From Psettodes erumei (lineage: Eukaryota > Chordata > Actinopteri > Pleuronectiformes > Psettodidae), in NCBI GenBank assembly GCA_016785225.1, contig JAFBJZ010000914.1, positions 682,001 to 746,000 on the forward strand: DNA of 64,000 nucleotides, in the 5' to 3' direction. The position numbers were made by a program, and so were the translations under genes. The notes below the pieces were generated by a model. It was given only the letters and a program-made list of their open reading frames with translations. It ran no database searches and was not told where the DNA came from. Below are positions 21,799-35,300 of this stretch, piece after piece; the first letter of the stretch is position 1; each line of letters begins with the position of its first letter.

Positions 21799-22300
21799 TT
21801 TTCAGAGACAGCAGCACACCTTATAACAGCACCATGGGCACGCAGTGGACAACACACTCACTCACTCACTCACTCACCCACACACACACACACACACACA
21901 CATACACAGATACGACTTTGAAAACTCACACGGGTGAGTTGCCGTACTTATCACATCGCCAACTTCTTAAACGCCTTCCAGTTTCTGGTAAAGCAGCTGT
22001 TGACCAACATCAAGTTAAAGTGGTAATCACATACAGATTCCGGTTTCAAATTTCAAATTAAAAATAGTTTTTAACCCACAATGATGACAATTTAACAGAG
22101 AGTGTTTTTTCTGGTACTGCCTCTGTATATAATAGGTGTAATTAATGGAATATGTGAACTTTTGCTGTTGTTTTTGCCCAGTAATTGTAACATTAATTAT
22201 CAATGACGGCACAAAAGCCATCTATATCCGGTTGTATGCATGCTAACTTCATGTAACTTACTGCAGTCCTGCCTGCCCTCCTATTTCCGTTAGGAGCCCC
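21799..22300 (-). promoter_or_regulatory. Probable 5' non-coding exon and promoter region of stat5
   Basis: On the minus strand a strong donor (AAAAG then GTGAGTT) lies with its exon ending at 21799 or one base lower. It faces an acceptor just upstream of the start codon (CTCCAG or TTCACAG near 20896-20905), so a non-coding first exon is likely, as in mammalian STAT5. No transcription start can be fixed from sequence. The stretch contains a CACT tetramer run and a CA dinucleotide run (21856-21902). Confidence 0.45.
21856..21902. repeat. (ACTC)n and (CA)n microsatellite
   Basis: About five CACT units, then about twelve CA units. It lies beside the presumed stat5 first exon, so it may sit in the promoter or 5' leader. 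Confidence 0.95.
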
Positions 22301-22494
22301 ACCTCCAGCCCGCACCCAGCTGTGTGTCAAAAACACAGTCATCTGTGTGTGCTCCCATTTAAATTTAAATTTTAAGTTTGACGAACGTTTGTTAATGCAG
22401 TAAATGAGCTTTGCACAGTCTGTGATAATGAATTAGAAAATTTAAAAGGCTATAGGTTAAGTTATAAATAAATCTTATATTTTACATTTAATTA

Positions 22495-23200
22495 AAAAAA
22501 CTCTGCCTATGAGGAGAGGAAGAACACTATAACCACAATCAAACATGGTGGAAGCCCCCCAGTGTTTTGGGGTTGTATGACTGCATCAAGCACTGGAGCT
22601 TTGTATGTAGTAGAAAGAAGAATGAATGCAGCCCAATAACAAAAGATTCTAAAGCAAAGCCTCCTTCCATCAGTCAAAAAACTAAAAAATAAAGAGACTG
22701 CATCCTGCATCAAGACAATGATCCAAAGCACAAAGAAAAGTCATTTCAGGAATGGTTTAAATAGAATAAGGTGAATGTTTTGTCATGACCTTCACAGTCT
22801 CCAGACTTGAATATCACTGAAAACCTGTGGATTGATTTGAAGAAGGCTGTACACAGCCCCAGATAAGCAGTATTGAAAATGGATGGATTGGATGGGTGGC
22901 TGTACATGGCAGACAGCCAAGCACTCTGGTAAATTAGATCTGAGAGAATAAAAAAGCTGCCCAGAGGGAACCAAAAGAGGTTGGAGGAGGTTATAAAGGC
23001 AAAGGGAGGACATACAAATCGAGAATATTTCATAAAGGAGGATGCTACCATTATTATATAATTTTCACTATAACTCTCATTTTATAAACTGACCATTTAT
23101 GATGATGAGAGACTTAGCTGAATGTGTGTTGAATATTGCATTAATGAAAAAAATTAATCATGTTGAACTTATTTTGTCATTTCAAAGAAATGGGAGGCAA
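22495..23200 (+). mobile_element. Tc1-like transposon remnant (family B), copy 2
   Basis: Shares extended near-identity with 2056-3105, for example aatagaataaggtgaatgtt and the following tgtcatgaccttcacagtct in both. It retains the aaacatggtggaagcccccc catalytic segment and the C-terminal ggaggttataaaggcaaagg. It is truncated on the left and has stops. Confidence 0.8.
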
Positions 23201-26200
23201 CTGTATCTTGCTCTGCTTTCTAATTTTTTGTGAGCTGTGTTGGCTACAAAAGTGGATACTTACTGCTTATTGGTATCATTTTATACATGTGTAGTACTTG
23301 TGGAAGATGTTCGAAATATTTCACAGTGACAGTGAATAAAAACTGGTTGTGGGAGCAATAAAATGAGCAGATGCAACAGTTGTTAGCTACAGCCAGAATT
23401 AGAATATGTTAGAATAGAAGACCTCAGTAACCAAATTAAAGTTAACTCTTCATATTGCATTAGCTCATACAGGTCATTGTAGGTGTTTTCTAATAATTTA
23501 ATCAAAAAACATTTTTAAGTGTCCAGCTCTTAACTTTTACATTAACAATTAATAAAAACACAGTAACTGTGAACCAAATAGTTTTTATTAATTAAATCAT
23601 TAGTGGTTAACAAATGAAACATTGAACATTATACAGGAATCAGATAATGAAAAATAAAAGCCAGTAAATGTGAACTATATAGTGTGCTCTATTGACAAAG
23701 GCCTCAACATAGCTGCATGTTGTTACTGCTTTGACAGACATGGCATTGCTAATCCATTTAGGATGAAAGGACTGAACCTTGAACCAGCAAATGTCTACCA
23801 CAACTTGTGCATCAAAAAGATCATTAAAGAATATGTCATTCTTGCTTTGTAAGAGTGCCAGTGTCATTTGTTGCACTGTAGAAGCTCTGCAAACATCAAA
23901 GTTATTTGGCCCACGAAGCTGTTTTAAATGCTGAGGCAGTGCAGGCAACAGAAGGCAAGAGGCTCTTTGGGAAGTAAAAGCAAAATGCGTTGTGTTCTGC
24001 ATTGGCAGTGATTCACATTATATACAAAATGAACACAAATAAATCTGTGATTTGTCTGAGCTAGAAACTAAACTTTGACAGTACAAATAGCCTATTATTG
24101 CAGTGTGGTAAACTGTTTTGTGAAACTATATTGTCTTCCTTTGGATTCATACATTTTTCCTGTGTGTCTCTCTCTCTGCATTAGCTCTTTGACTGACTGC
24201 TGACCTGTCCAGGGTGTTAACTCCTTCAGCTCGAAGTATGCCAAGATAGGCTCCGGCCCCCATCATCCTGACCGGGATTAGTTTGGAAAATGTGTATGCT
24301 AGAAGAAATGCAGTCAGAGCAGAACTCAAAAAACACCACCTGTTGTGGTGAATGCAAATTGTAAAGCGTGTTTTTTACAAAACAAGTACATGTGGACAGT
24401 AGAGCAAAACCTTTATGGAAATATTTAAATGAAATTGTCATGTGAAAGAGAACAATCAAAGGCTCTGCTGAAATGCACTTTTTAATCTGAAACAGAGACA
24501 TGGTGAGATGACTGAACACTAGGGGTCAGTGTCAGACCACAGTTTGAAACTTAAACCTGCAACATCAACAGGTCCTGAAAGTACACAGAGCCTTAACCTA
24601 ACAAGAGCATTGGAGGATTTGCCTAAAGTATTGGTCCTTATCTCAGTTTACTTATGAAACACATCTTTAAATAACACATTACAGCTTTTAGGGAAAAAAA
24701 ACTCTCATGAGAAAACAAAGTGAATATCATTAGTGAATGAAATGTAATGGACATGTGAATGCGTTTGTCTCTATCTTATGTTTTGCATAACTTTCTTTTC
24801 ATGGGTGTTACATAGGATTATTCTTCGAGAACACGCAGTAAAATGCTATATAAAAGGGTATGAAACAAGGTGCACTAAAAGACAATGATCAGGCTACATT
24901 CTGTCAGTAATGAGGAGATGACGTCAGCCTAGTGTATTGTGTGATTACATACAAATAATTAACTGTGAGCTCATGAAAACTTAGAAATGACAATAGAATC
25001 ACTTTGCTTTCTAATAAAGGGTACATTAAACAGAGTAAAAGAAAACAACAATTTTTGAACAACTAAACAACAAAGAGGGTGGAAAATTGTTTTGCATGTG
25101 TGTCATATAGTATTTCTAATGAATTAATATGTACTCACTGTGTTTATGTTTAATAATTTGGCCATTGGGAATCTACAGTCCAACAATCCAATGAGAGCTG
25201 AACTGAAATTCATTGGACAAGAGATGAGTCATTTCCACATGCTCATTCCACTAGTTGTGAGCGGTTAGCGTTGTGTCTTGATTTACAAAAATGAAACAAG
25301 AAAGAAATGCTGACAAATGTTCTTACAAAGGGAATGATGTTGTCCCCCCTACTAATCTCTCAGTTGTGTCAGTTCCACTAGTTTCATTTTCTTCTTCTTT
25401 CAGTTTTAGTGATCATCTGAACGAACCAAACACAAGTGAACTCTAAATAACCCCTGAAGTGCAAATATGGGAAGAGCTTCGTTAAACTGTTTAGGATTTT
25501 TAAGCACACAGCCTCGCATAAAGTAAAGCTACGTTGTTAAATGAATGTTGTTGGGTTGTTTTTTTTTACCAACATTGATCTTATTTTCAAATTCTGGCCA
25601 TTGTTTCTACTTATAATAATGATATAGTCTTGGCTGCTTAGACATCGGAATATGGCAACCCATGGTCAGATTGTTATGCCAGGGGGTGCTAGGGGAAAAA
25701 ATGAGCTACCAGGGACCCCGTGACCCCCCCATTCCTACCATTCTCTGTGTACAGTGTTTCTAAGATACAATACTATTTGATCCTGGCTTTGTTCCCAGAA
25801 CACCACAAGCTGTATGGAGTAAACTGACATATTATCACCCTATAAAGTTGATATGTTGAATTTGGCTGTTTACATATCAAGTAGCCATGGAGCAACGTTA
25901 TCACTCATCTGGAGTAGTAATTGTGTCAGTTCTCTTTTTGCAAATATAAATCACTCACCACAATTAATTTTTTCCATATTATTATATTTTAAGGCTATCT
26001 GTTGCCTCTTATTTGTCAGTTTAGTTAACAGTGTATGCCTTTGCCATGGATTAATACTAACATTTTGGGTGCAGATTGCCTCCAATTTAAGTGTTTTGGA
26101 TAATCTGGATAAACTATTGGTTTGTTCATCAATTCCATCAATCTCATCCCATGCTTTCAAATCTCTACACTTTGGTGTAAACAAAGTTCTATAATTGATA

Positions 26201-26343
26201 AGAACAATGGCCAAAATAATATAATAAGATCCAACTTGTAATCAGCCATATTTTTTGTTACAATCTTCTTGATCCCCATTATTTCTTCAGCTTTTATGGC
26301 ACACTCAGGGTTGTTGCACAGGGTTTTGTTAGGATTCCTCACT
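23201..26343. other. Intergenic DNA between stat5 and cavin1
   Basis: No supported gene. The right part (about 25.9-26.34 kb) should include the cavin1 3' untranslated region on the minus strand, but no convincing poly(A) signal is close to the stop. In human the STAT3 gene sits in the corresponding interval; none is present here. Confidence 0.5.
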
Positions 26344-27180
26344 CTAATCACTGTCTCTATCTTCTTCATTCTCCTGCAGAGCATCATGGCTGTCATCTTC
26401 TTCATCCTCCTCAGCCTCTTCGTCTTCCCCTCCTCCATTCATCATCTCCATCTCAACCTCCACTCTACCCTCCTCAACTTCCTCATCCACCCCACTAAAG
26501 GGCTCAGCCTCCTGGGACACTTCCACCATCTCAGTGCCTTGGACCACCTCAACAGCACCCTCACGGATTTTCTTGACATGGAAGGTGAAGGGGGGCACCT
26601 TGTACATGGTAGTCTTGGACCGGGCATAAACAACATGGTCTGGTGTAAAGGCCTTCTTCATCTTGTCGCGGGATGTCTGAATCTTCTGCTTTTGCTCAGG
26701 TTTGACACTCATACGTGTTCCAATCTTCCCCATCTTCTTCTCAATGTTGTGACGTGTCTTTTCCAGGTTCTCCCTAGTCTTCTCAATATTCTGCCTGGTT
26801 CTCTGCTTGGTTCTTTCCAGATTCTCTCTTGTTCTCTGCTTTGTCCTCTCCAGGTTCTCCTTGGTTCTTTGTTTGGTCATCTCCAGGTTCTGTTTGGTCT
26901 TTGCCTTGGTCTTATCCATCTTCTCCTTTGAGAAGACCGTCTTCAGGTTTTGCACACGCTGCAGGCTGCTGCGCTTAATGCGTTCAGCTCTAGATTCCTC
27001 AATGGTCTCTTCAACCTCCACCCCCTCCTCATCTGATGAGAGGTCTACATGAGGTTTGTCTGTCTTCTCGCCTTCCTCCTCTGCAGCTTCCTTAAGCTCT
27101 AGCAAGCTGCCTCCTGACACAGACTCAGAAACCTTCATGGATTTAGAGATGCTGAGTTTTGAGGGAACCTTCACTTCATC
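26344..27180 (-). CDS. cavin1: cavin1 exon 2 (HR2, undecad repeats, acidic tail)
   Basis: The acceptor is TCTCCACAG. It contains the conserved cavin motifs SRAERIKRSSLQRVQNLK and FTPDHVVYARSKTTMYKVPP. The acidic tail (about residues 405-455) is Glu/Asp-rich. The large open frame on the opposite strand here is a shadow. Confidence 0.96.
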   Translation of the reverse strand, partial: DEVKVPSKLSISKSMKVSESVSGGSLLELKEAAEEEGEKTDKPHVDLSSDEEGVEVEETIEESRAERIKRSSLQRVQNLKTVFSKEKMDKTKAKTKQNLEMTKQRTKENLERTKQRTRENLERTKQRTRQNIEKTRENLEKTRHNIEKKMGKIGTRMSVKPEQKQKIQTSRDKMKKAFTPDHVVYARSKTTMYKVPPFTFHVKKIREGAVEVVQGTEMVEVSQEAEPFSGVDEEVEEGRVEVEMEMMNGGGEDEEAEEDEEDDSHDALQENEEDRDSD

Positions 27181-27430
27181 CTGTGGAGAAGAGAACAGAA
27201 GAATTGTTAATGCCCATTTAATGTTAATGTTAAGTTGAAGAACTTGTAAGAGTCATATATTTGATGTCATATACAGTATTATATTATTTGGTGGCTGAGA
27301 TGTGTTAAATGCTATATATGAAGCGATCTCCCGGAAAGTCAGCATTACTAAGATGACTGCTGACATCTCTCCCTGTCCTCATTCTGCAGGTATCTGACTG
27401 TGGAGAGCTGCAGGACCCAGATCTGACAAC

Positions 27431-27493
<63 letters not shown>

Positions 27494-30400
27494 CAGCTGT
27501 AGCAGTGGTAGTAGTATGTAACTATATATAAAGTATTGCTAATATTACTGTCATTAGAACAATCATTATAAAGTGTTTAATAAGGCTGGTATGTGCAACT
27601 GTTTCTGGTCTCTCTCTCCTCTCTTTCTCTCTCTTTCATGCTGTCCTCTTTTTCTCCTCCATCTCTCTTTCCACCCCAACTACAGAGGAAGATGGCAGTC
27701 CCCCTCCGGGGCTGGTTCTGATAAAGGTTTCTTCCCATTGAAAGGAAGTTTTTCCTTTGTCTCTGTCACCAAGTTGCACCTTGCTTATTGTGGGTACTGT
27801 TGGGTTCCTCTCGCTAACATTGTGATCTTGACCTTAAACTGTAAAGTGCCTTAAGATAATGTATGTTATGAACTGGCACTATACAAATAAAACTAGATTG
27901 TATTGGATTGGCATGAGCAGTATTTGGTTGATGGGGCATTGGTAAATGGGGTGTCTTGTACAGTTACCTATGTCTATTTGTGTGTTTTCCTTCCGATGTT
28001 ACATTCAGTGTTTGCTACACAATAAAGCCACTAAAGGCAGCAGAGATCAGAGCTGGTTACATTTGAGGTGAAGACGGAGTGATATCCTTAACAAGACAGG
28101 GTTCAGTCAGTCAGTTTATGTCACTTTCTAGAGGGAGGATATGGCAGACAAACATAACTGTCACAAACAAAGTAATGGAAAAATGCAAATTGTTACAGCT
28201 ATGTGTGTTGAAGTGTTGAAGTGTTGTGCGAAGTGTTGTGTGAAACAATGACAGTTTGGGTTCAAAACTGCACATACTGTGCTGTATGTTACATACATTA
28301 AAATTATGTATATGTATAGTATGTATAAGATATAAGATAAGATAAGATAAGATAAGAATACTTTATTAATCCCCAAGGGGAAATTGTTTTTTGTTGCAAC
28401 AACATCCAGCTCAAGTGTACAGAGGTAAAAAGGAATTATAAAATAAAATATATATATAAAATTATAAATTATAAATATATAAAATATAGAAATAAAATAT
28501 ATATATAAAAATAAAAATATAAAATATAGCATAAAATATAGCAATATGAAGGAGATATATACAACTGCAAGCTCAACAGGATTTATTGCACTGTGTAAAA
28601 AAAATCACATTAGATGTGGGTTATGTATGTATGTATGTATGTATGTCATGTATGTATGTATACATATATACACACACGGGAATACACATTGGACAAGAGA
28701 GCTCCAGGAGATCTTCAATAGGCTCAGGATAAGTTGAGGTTTAGTCTGAGGTTTTGTTATTCTCTGCACGCTGACACATGCTCTGATTCTCTTTCACCCT
28801 GCATTCACCCAGAAACACTGCCTCACCTGCTGACAGAGACATGAGCAACCACAGCAGTTGAAAGGGTCCCTACTATAAATGTCTTGCTCAGCACAGTTTT
28901 CACACCTGATGTACTGTAAGTAAGTATGACTTGACCTTACTTCTAGGGTAATGATACATTCTTTGGGTGGTGGGGGTCTTATCTCCCCAGTATTGAGAAA
29001 ATACTAATCTGCACCCTGATAATATGGTAGGAAATATTTTAAATAGGTCCTTATTAACTCTATTGACTGATTTATCTTTACCACAATTTTTTGATTTAAT
29101 ATCTTGTGTGGGGCAAAACATATGTTTGTGACGCCTCCCGTCCATTGGTCACTTGGTTGTACAAATTAGTGGTCGTACGATTTCACAGGATGTTCAGTAA
29201 AGATTTCATCACTTAAAGGAGGTTGCTGCTGACGCAAACCAAGCATTTCCTGCTGCTGTATCTTCACAATAAAATCATTTTAATGGTTAAAAACTCCTTT
29301 CACTGTGACCTGCTTCTCACAGATTCATGCCCTGAGAAGGCCAGTTACTACTAATAATTAGTTTTCTGTGACTTGTAGTATTAATCCATATTTGACCAGG
29401 TATTGTTAAAAGAAGAAAGTGTAAGGAAAGTAAGTAACTAGATAGGGAACATTAGCTTAGTGTATCAGGCAAACTATTAGTTACTACTGTACATTGTATG
29501 CTGTACAGCTAGCTGAACAGCATGTTAACATTTGAGTAAGTGAAACTAATAAAAACAGAATTCATCTGTAAAGTAAAATGATCATGAAGGTGAGTCATTA
29601 CTCTTTTCAGGGAGCACAGAGAGACAGGCTGTTCAGACAGGGGAGCGCTCTGGAAAAGAAGATGATCAGGTGAGAACCTGGAATGCAAGACTTGTTATCA
29701 ACAGCTTCATAGCGTTAGTGTTAACATAGGCCTATATGTCAGCTACTATTATGTAGCTACTATTTCGTAGAAATCAGACTATTCCTTTAAATCTGAATTC
29801 TAATGGTCAGTTTAGTCCTCAAAACTAAACCTTTTAATTAATTAACTGACTTGAGTAACATTTTAATTGTGTGAATTTTCATATGCACTGTAAATATCAA
29901 AGAGTTGTGGGAAATGCACTGTCAAAAACTTCTGGGAGAGGGCTTTTGTTTGGACCCCCTAATGTTAATACCATGGTTACGCCCTTGCCTCGCCCTATCC
30001 AAACCGATGAAGCATTCCTGCATGGCACGGCTTCATACACTTTTGCTTCTTTTTTCATCAATTATTCCTTTCCTATGGCCCTTCTATCTCCCACTTGCCT
30101 TCTTCTTGTCTTTAGCCTGTCTGCATTCCAGAGGAGGAAGCCCTTCTTTCTCTTTCTCTGTCGTGTCCACTTCACCTTGCAAATACAATACTCTGACTTG
30201 TTAATGAAGGCATGGGAAGGAGGGCTGAGGGGAAGGGGGGGCCTTTCCGCTTTCCATCTCGGCAAATCCTCCTCCAACTGGGCTCCTGAATGTCTGCATG
30301 AGGGCCAATACTTGGACATATTGTCTTTTCCTCTCCCTCTACACGCCTTTGCGGTCAAAACAGGAACACAGCAGAGCCAGAACAAAGGACCACAGGGTGA

Positions 30401-31894
30401 GAGGGTGGGGGGCCAAATGTAAGGTGTGGAAAGAGAAGATACTTCTCTGCTGTTGTATGAACTGAGTAATAGCACAAGTGGGATGATGCTTCATGGTCTT
30501 GGAAAACCATCTGCTCAGCAGGAAGATGATAGCATCAAAGTGTTGGCTTGAAGGTGGAGTTATGAGAACTGAGGGGAGGGTGGGTGAGTGGAGGACTAGT
30601 GTGTATTGTGTTCTGTTGCTATTCAGTGTGATGGCAGTTTTATGAAGGTATTGTACTGCACTATCTTGGGTATACTTGACCTTGGACGAGGGACCGTGGC
30701 CTGAGCAGCTGTGTTGACAGGCAGTGAGGGGTGTTGGAAAATACCTGTGTTGCTTATTACGTCGTTTTCAAGGACAATGGAGTGGCATATTGTGAATCGC
30801 TTAAGCAGCATGTGATCCAAATCTCTGACAAGGCCTCACAGTTTGTCACAAGAGCTTGTATTGAAGATGAATGATAAGGTGGAATGTTACAATGCTGCTT
30901 CTCTTCTTGCTGTATCTTAAAGGAAATATTCAATATTTATTAAAATGGATCAGAATGGGAGATATTGTACATGCAGAACTGTCCTGGTAGTAGTGCTAGA
31001 AAAATCTACTTGTCCAGCGTGAGAATGGTTCATCCTCTGGGGATCATTAATTTTCAGGAAATAGGAGTGTACTACTTAAACGGTGACATCTCTCTCAAAT
31101 AGACATTTTAGATTAGATTAACTTTATTAATCCCACAATGGGGAAATTCACAACTCATGTAAAAGAGCAAAGTTCATTTATGGTCACCAAAAATCATTAG
31201 CTTTAATCATTGGGGTATATAGCATTCTCACCAACAGGACACACAATATTTGCTATGTTAGGTGTTGCAATTGACCCAAATGACATGCAGTGAACCATTG
31301 GGTGCCTTTGGGCTGGGGACAAGCTGTTGCTGCTTTACTCCATTGGTAATTCAACCCCTTCTCAATGGACCTCATTGTGATTGTGGGATTGCTTAGTGAC
31401 AGATGTTCTCATGGTGTTGATGATACCTTTGACCACAGAGACTAAAACCTAGAATAAATGTACCTTGGCCAGACTATTCTGCAGCTATTTTAAGGCATAT
31501 TACATCACAGACAAAGAGAAATACAGCTCATTAGCTCGTATAAAGAGATATAGCTGCACTGTTCGCTTATCTCTGAGGAGCATGCACATATATCCAGTGT
31601 GTGCCTGGGAAAGCCAGTCTGTCAGCTCATGGTGTAGGAGGTCACAGATTGGTGTGTTTGCACAAGATGGATTTAACGGAAAGTGGGAGAGAAGGGAATT
31701 CTGTGCTGCATGCATGTATGTGTGTGTCCAAATTACATGGAAAGTGTATGGGAAGTTCAAGAATTCACCTTGGTGTGGTGACTTCCTGACCCCTCCTAAT
31801 TTAATAGGACATTGTTTTCCATGAAGCTGCTGTGCCAAAGACAGGAAGGTATACTTAGAGCCATGGAAAATAGATGTATGAGGTATGTAATGGG

Positions 31895-31929
<35 letters not shown>

Positions 31930-32318
31930 AGTCCAGGTATTACTTATGTTGTGGGGACCTAAATCTTCTTCTGGAATATATGTAAGTAATCTAAAGTCAT
32001 GGAGAAATGACTGTATGCTTGTATATGGCATTCTAGGCAAGGCAATGAGGATATATTTTGCACTTATCTCTTGCAAAACATGTGCAAGGAAATGACTTCC
32101 ACATTTGGTTTGCAATTAAATAAGACAAGGACAGTCAGTAGGGAAGCTAGTTGCAAAACACACTAAACCACAATGTGTGTGAGTGAGAGAGAGTGATAGA
32201 GAGAGAGAGAGAGACAGACAGACAGTGTGTCCGGAGGCAAAGGGAGTAGTCGTCTCATGATTTGTTTCATCACAATATGGGGCTTTGCACTTTGCTCTTT
32301 ATTGCTTGTTATGCCTTC

Positions 32319-32355
<37 letters not shown>

Positions 32356-35300
32356 CACTGTGCACTGTTTCAGCAACCACTGCTGCATTCCACTCTCTCC
32401 CACAACTAACACATACACATTTACTGGACCAGTTTTCCTCCTTTATTGTCCTCCAGCTTTGCGTCTTTGTTTCTGTCTTTCCCTTTCCTCCTCTTTTTTT
32501 CCATGTGTCAGTGGTTCATGGATTGTTGCAGTGACTCATGGCTGGTGGAAAAGTCATTCATCTGAGAGGCATTTACAGTGTTTTTACTCTGGCTCTCTCC
32601 TTTCAACAACCCACCACTCACTAAGTGTACGTGCGCCAATGCATGAATACTCACAGGTTTAAGCTCTCTGGCATAATACATCATAGTTTTCAAAGTATTA
32701 TGATATATATATATATATCACTATTGGTACCACTGTTGCCTTCACACCCCACATTTTCTCTATCTCCTCTTTCAGCCCTTGGTATTTCTCAAGCTTCTCA
32801 TGTTCTTTCTATCTGATGTTGCTATCGCTGGGGATTGCTACATCTATCACTACCACTGTCTTCCGATGTTTATCCACTTGGGTCTGATTCTCAATCACAT
32901 TATGTGGGTGTGTTAGTCTGAATGTGATAAGTCTGATTTCAACTGGACTGAAGTGTTAACATACATATTAAAAGTCTGGTTTCAGACTGACTAATGCAAA
33001 TATTCTGACTAATAAATTGTCAACGTAGTTAGTGAATCCAAGCAATCAGTTTTGTCCACTGACAATTCCAATAACATTTCTTAAGAAAAGAACACTACAC
33101 TACTGTGACCAGTTCTACTGTGGCCCTAAATTAAGAGGAAAGAAAATAAAAATATAGCCTGTTCTGCAGCTAAGTTAAGTTTCATATCACAGTAGAGTTT
33201 CATTCATGATGGTTTTAGCTGATGAACATATAGATAACAGGTATGTGGGAAATTCAACCTTGATACAGTATTTATGCTTTAAAAGGGAATAGATGGATTA
33301 TTTATTTGTTTTTATAAACCTCTAACAACCCCAGATTTTGTAGCAAAGCAAGTTTACACTGAGGTGAAGAGATAGATGCAATATAAAAAAAACAGTAACC
33401 ATATAAAGCATGGGGTCTTTACAGAAGCCAATCGTTGTGTGTGTGTGTGTGTGTGTGATTTGCTGAGATCAGCTGGCTGATGTTCTGTGTTGTCAGCACA
33501 ACATAGTGTTTCTCTGATGAGTGTGCATGGTGACTTCTGTGCCACCATCCACTCTGCTGTGGATAGCACAAGCTTTCAAGCCCAGGCCTCTACATTTTTC
33601 ATGCTTTCACATTTAATTTAAACAATTTTAAATTGCTCTTTACAAGTACATATAAGCATAACAGTCAACAGCCATTTGGTCATGTAGTATATGTGAGGCT
33701 GTAACCAAATTATAATATAAATATTAGTTCAGGTTTTCAAATACTATGACGATCCATTAAACAATTGCCACAAACAGTGACAGAGGAAGAGAGGTTCACT
33801 AAAATCATGACAATACATTCAGTCTGTGGTGATAAACCTCTTTCATGTTTCATGACGATTCATTATAGTCTAGCAGTTGTGATTTTCATTCAGTACCAAA
33901 CTGGTGGACCAACTAACATAGCCATCCCTTTCTTGGCATTGTGGCTAAAAATGATTAAGACATAAAGTCTTTCCTCTTGTCTTAATATAGAAAATAATAG
34001 ACTGTGGAGGAGATGATAGTGTGATCTCTGTGATTTTTTTGTCTACACTTTGCTAATCATGTGCTGCAAGATCTTCTTGAGCATTGTTACTTATGCATCG
34101 TTCAGTGTCTTGTTTCATGCCTGTTCCTGCACCATCCAACCATTTGCTATACCACTTATCCTCCACTTATCTTTTAAGGGTTGTTAACCACCAGTGTATC
34201 ACAGGCAATTGAGAGTCACCAATTAGCAGAAGCTGCATGTCTTTGGTGGAGCTGGAGGACATGGAGAAAACCATGGGGAGAAGATGCAAACTCCACACAG
34301 AAAGGCTGGGGTTCAAACTCAGAACCTTCAAGCTGTGAGGTAACAGTGCTACCATGCCAACCTGTGACCTTTTGTATTTCCTGAAAGTCTCCAATCTAAG
34401 ATGTTGGTGATGTTTGATGTGGTCATGTTTGGATTTTCTGGGCATAGGCAGTGGTGAGTGGCCGTGGTTGTCAACCACTACAAGGAAACAATGGCAGCAA
34501 CAACAATGCCAGAGCGCTCACCTCAGCTAAGAGTGTACTCACATCCTGCCTCAGACTGTTAACTGTTAAATGTACAGTAAGTTTTTAAGATAAATCTGTG
34601 CTTTGAGCTGTTCATATGACACCACAGCCTCTGCCTGTCCTGACATCACAACTCTGGTCTCTGGTGAATGATTTGTAAAACACCTATATATAAATAACAA
34701 GTCAAAAGTAATCAATGCTATTTTACTGCCTCCATTTGCAGGCATCAATATTTTGTTGTGCTTGTATCTCCATGGAAACAGTTGTTAAAGCAACTGGAGC
34801 TATAATACTTCCAGATGAAAGGGAAAAATAGTAAATGGTGGAGTCAGAGGACAGTCCTACTGCTGCTGCTGGAGGTGTGTGTGCTTGTGTGGTTTGTGAG
34901 GTCACTTCATGTTTAACTCTGGGTTTTGAGGGTTACGAAAGGGGTTAATTTTTACCGAGGCAAATCACCATGGTAACTTATACTGAACACGTGCCCCCCC
35001 GTTTCATTTTTTCCTCCTAGCTGCAGTGATGTCAAAACCATTTCATTGTACTTTTGTTCACTGATATCACAGCAGAGACTGATTAAATCACTAAAATCAT
35101 GTGGCTATTCTACTATACTACTTATACCTATATGAAAGCTTTTCTACCACTTTGAATTATATTTTTAGACAGAATTTATTTTTCATTTTTGAATACATTG
35201 ATTAATTTGACAGCATACAAAAATGTAAATATAGTCAGATCAACTGTTGGTGATATTATGAACTAGATTCACATATTCAGTGTGAATCCAGTAATTTTTT

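Noticed and set aside
23640..24002. 120-codon minus-strand frame between stat5 and cavin1
   Set aside because: No recognisable family, no exon-like boundaries, ends in a hydrophobic AT-rich run; likely chance.
25951..26438. Overlapping minus-strand frames downstream of the cavin1 stop
   Set aside because: They sit in the presumed cavin1 3' untranslated region and change frame repeatedly; no family recognised.
26269..26931. 220-codon open frame on the plus strand
   Set aside because: It is the antisense shadow of cavin1 exon 2. Its Leu/Ser-rich translation is the complement of the Glu/Lys-rich repeats.
31465..31838. 119- and 112-codon frames on opposite strands
   Set aside because: No similarity to known proteins and no splice context; random frames in a moderately GC-balanced stretch.
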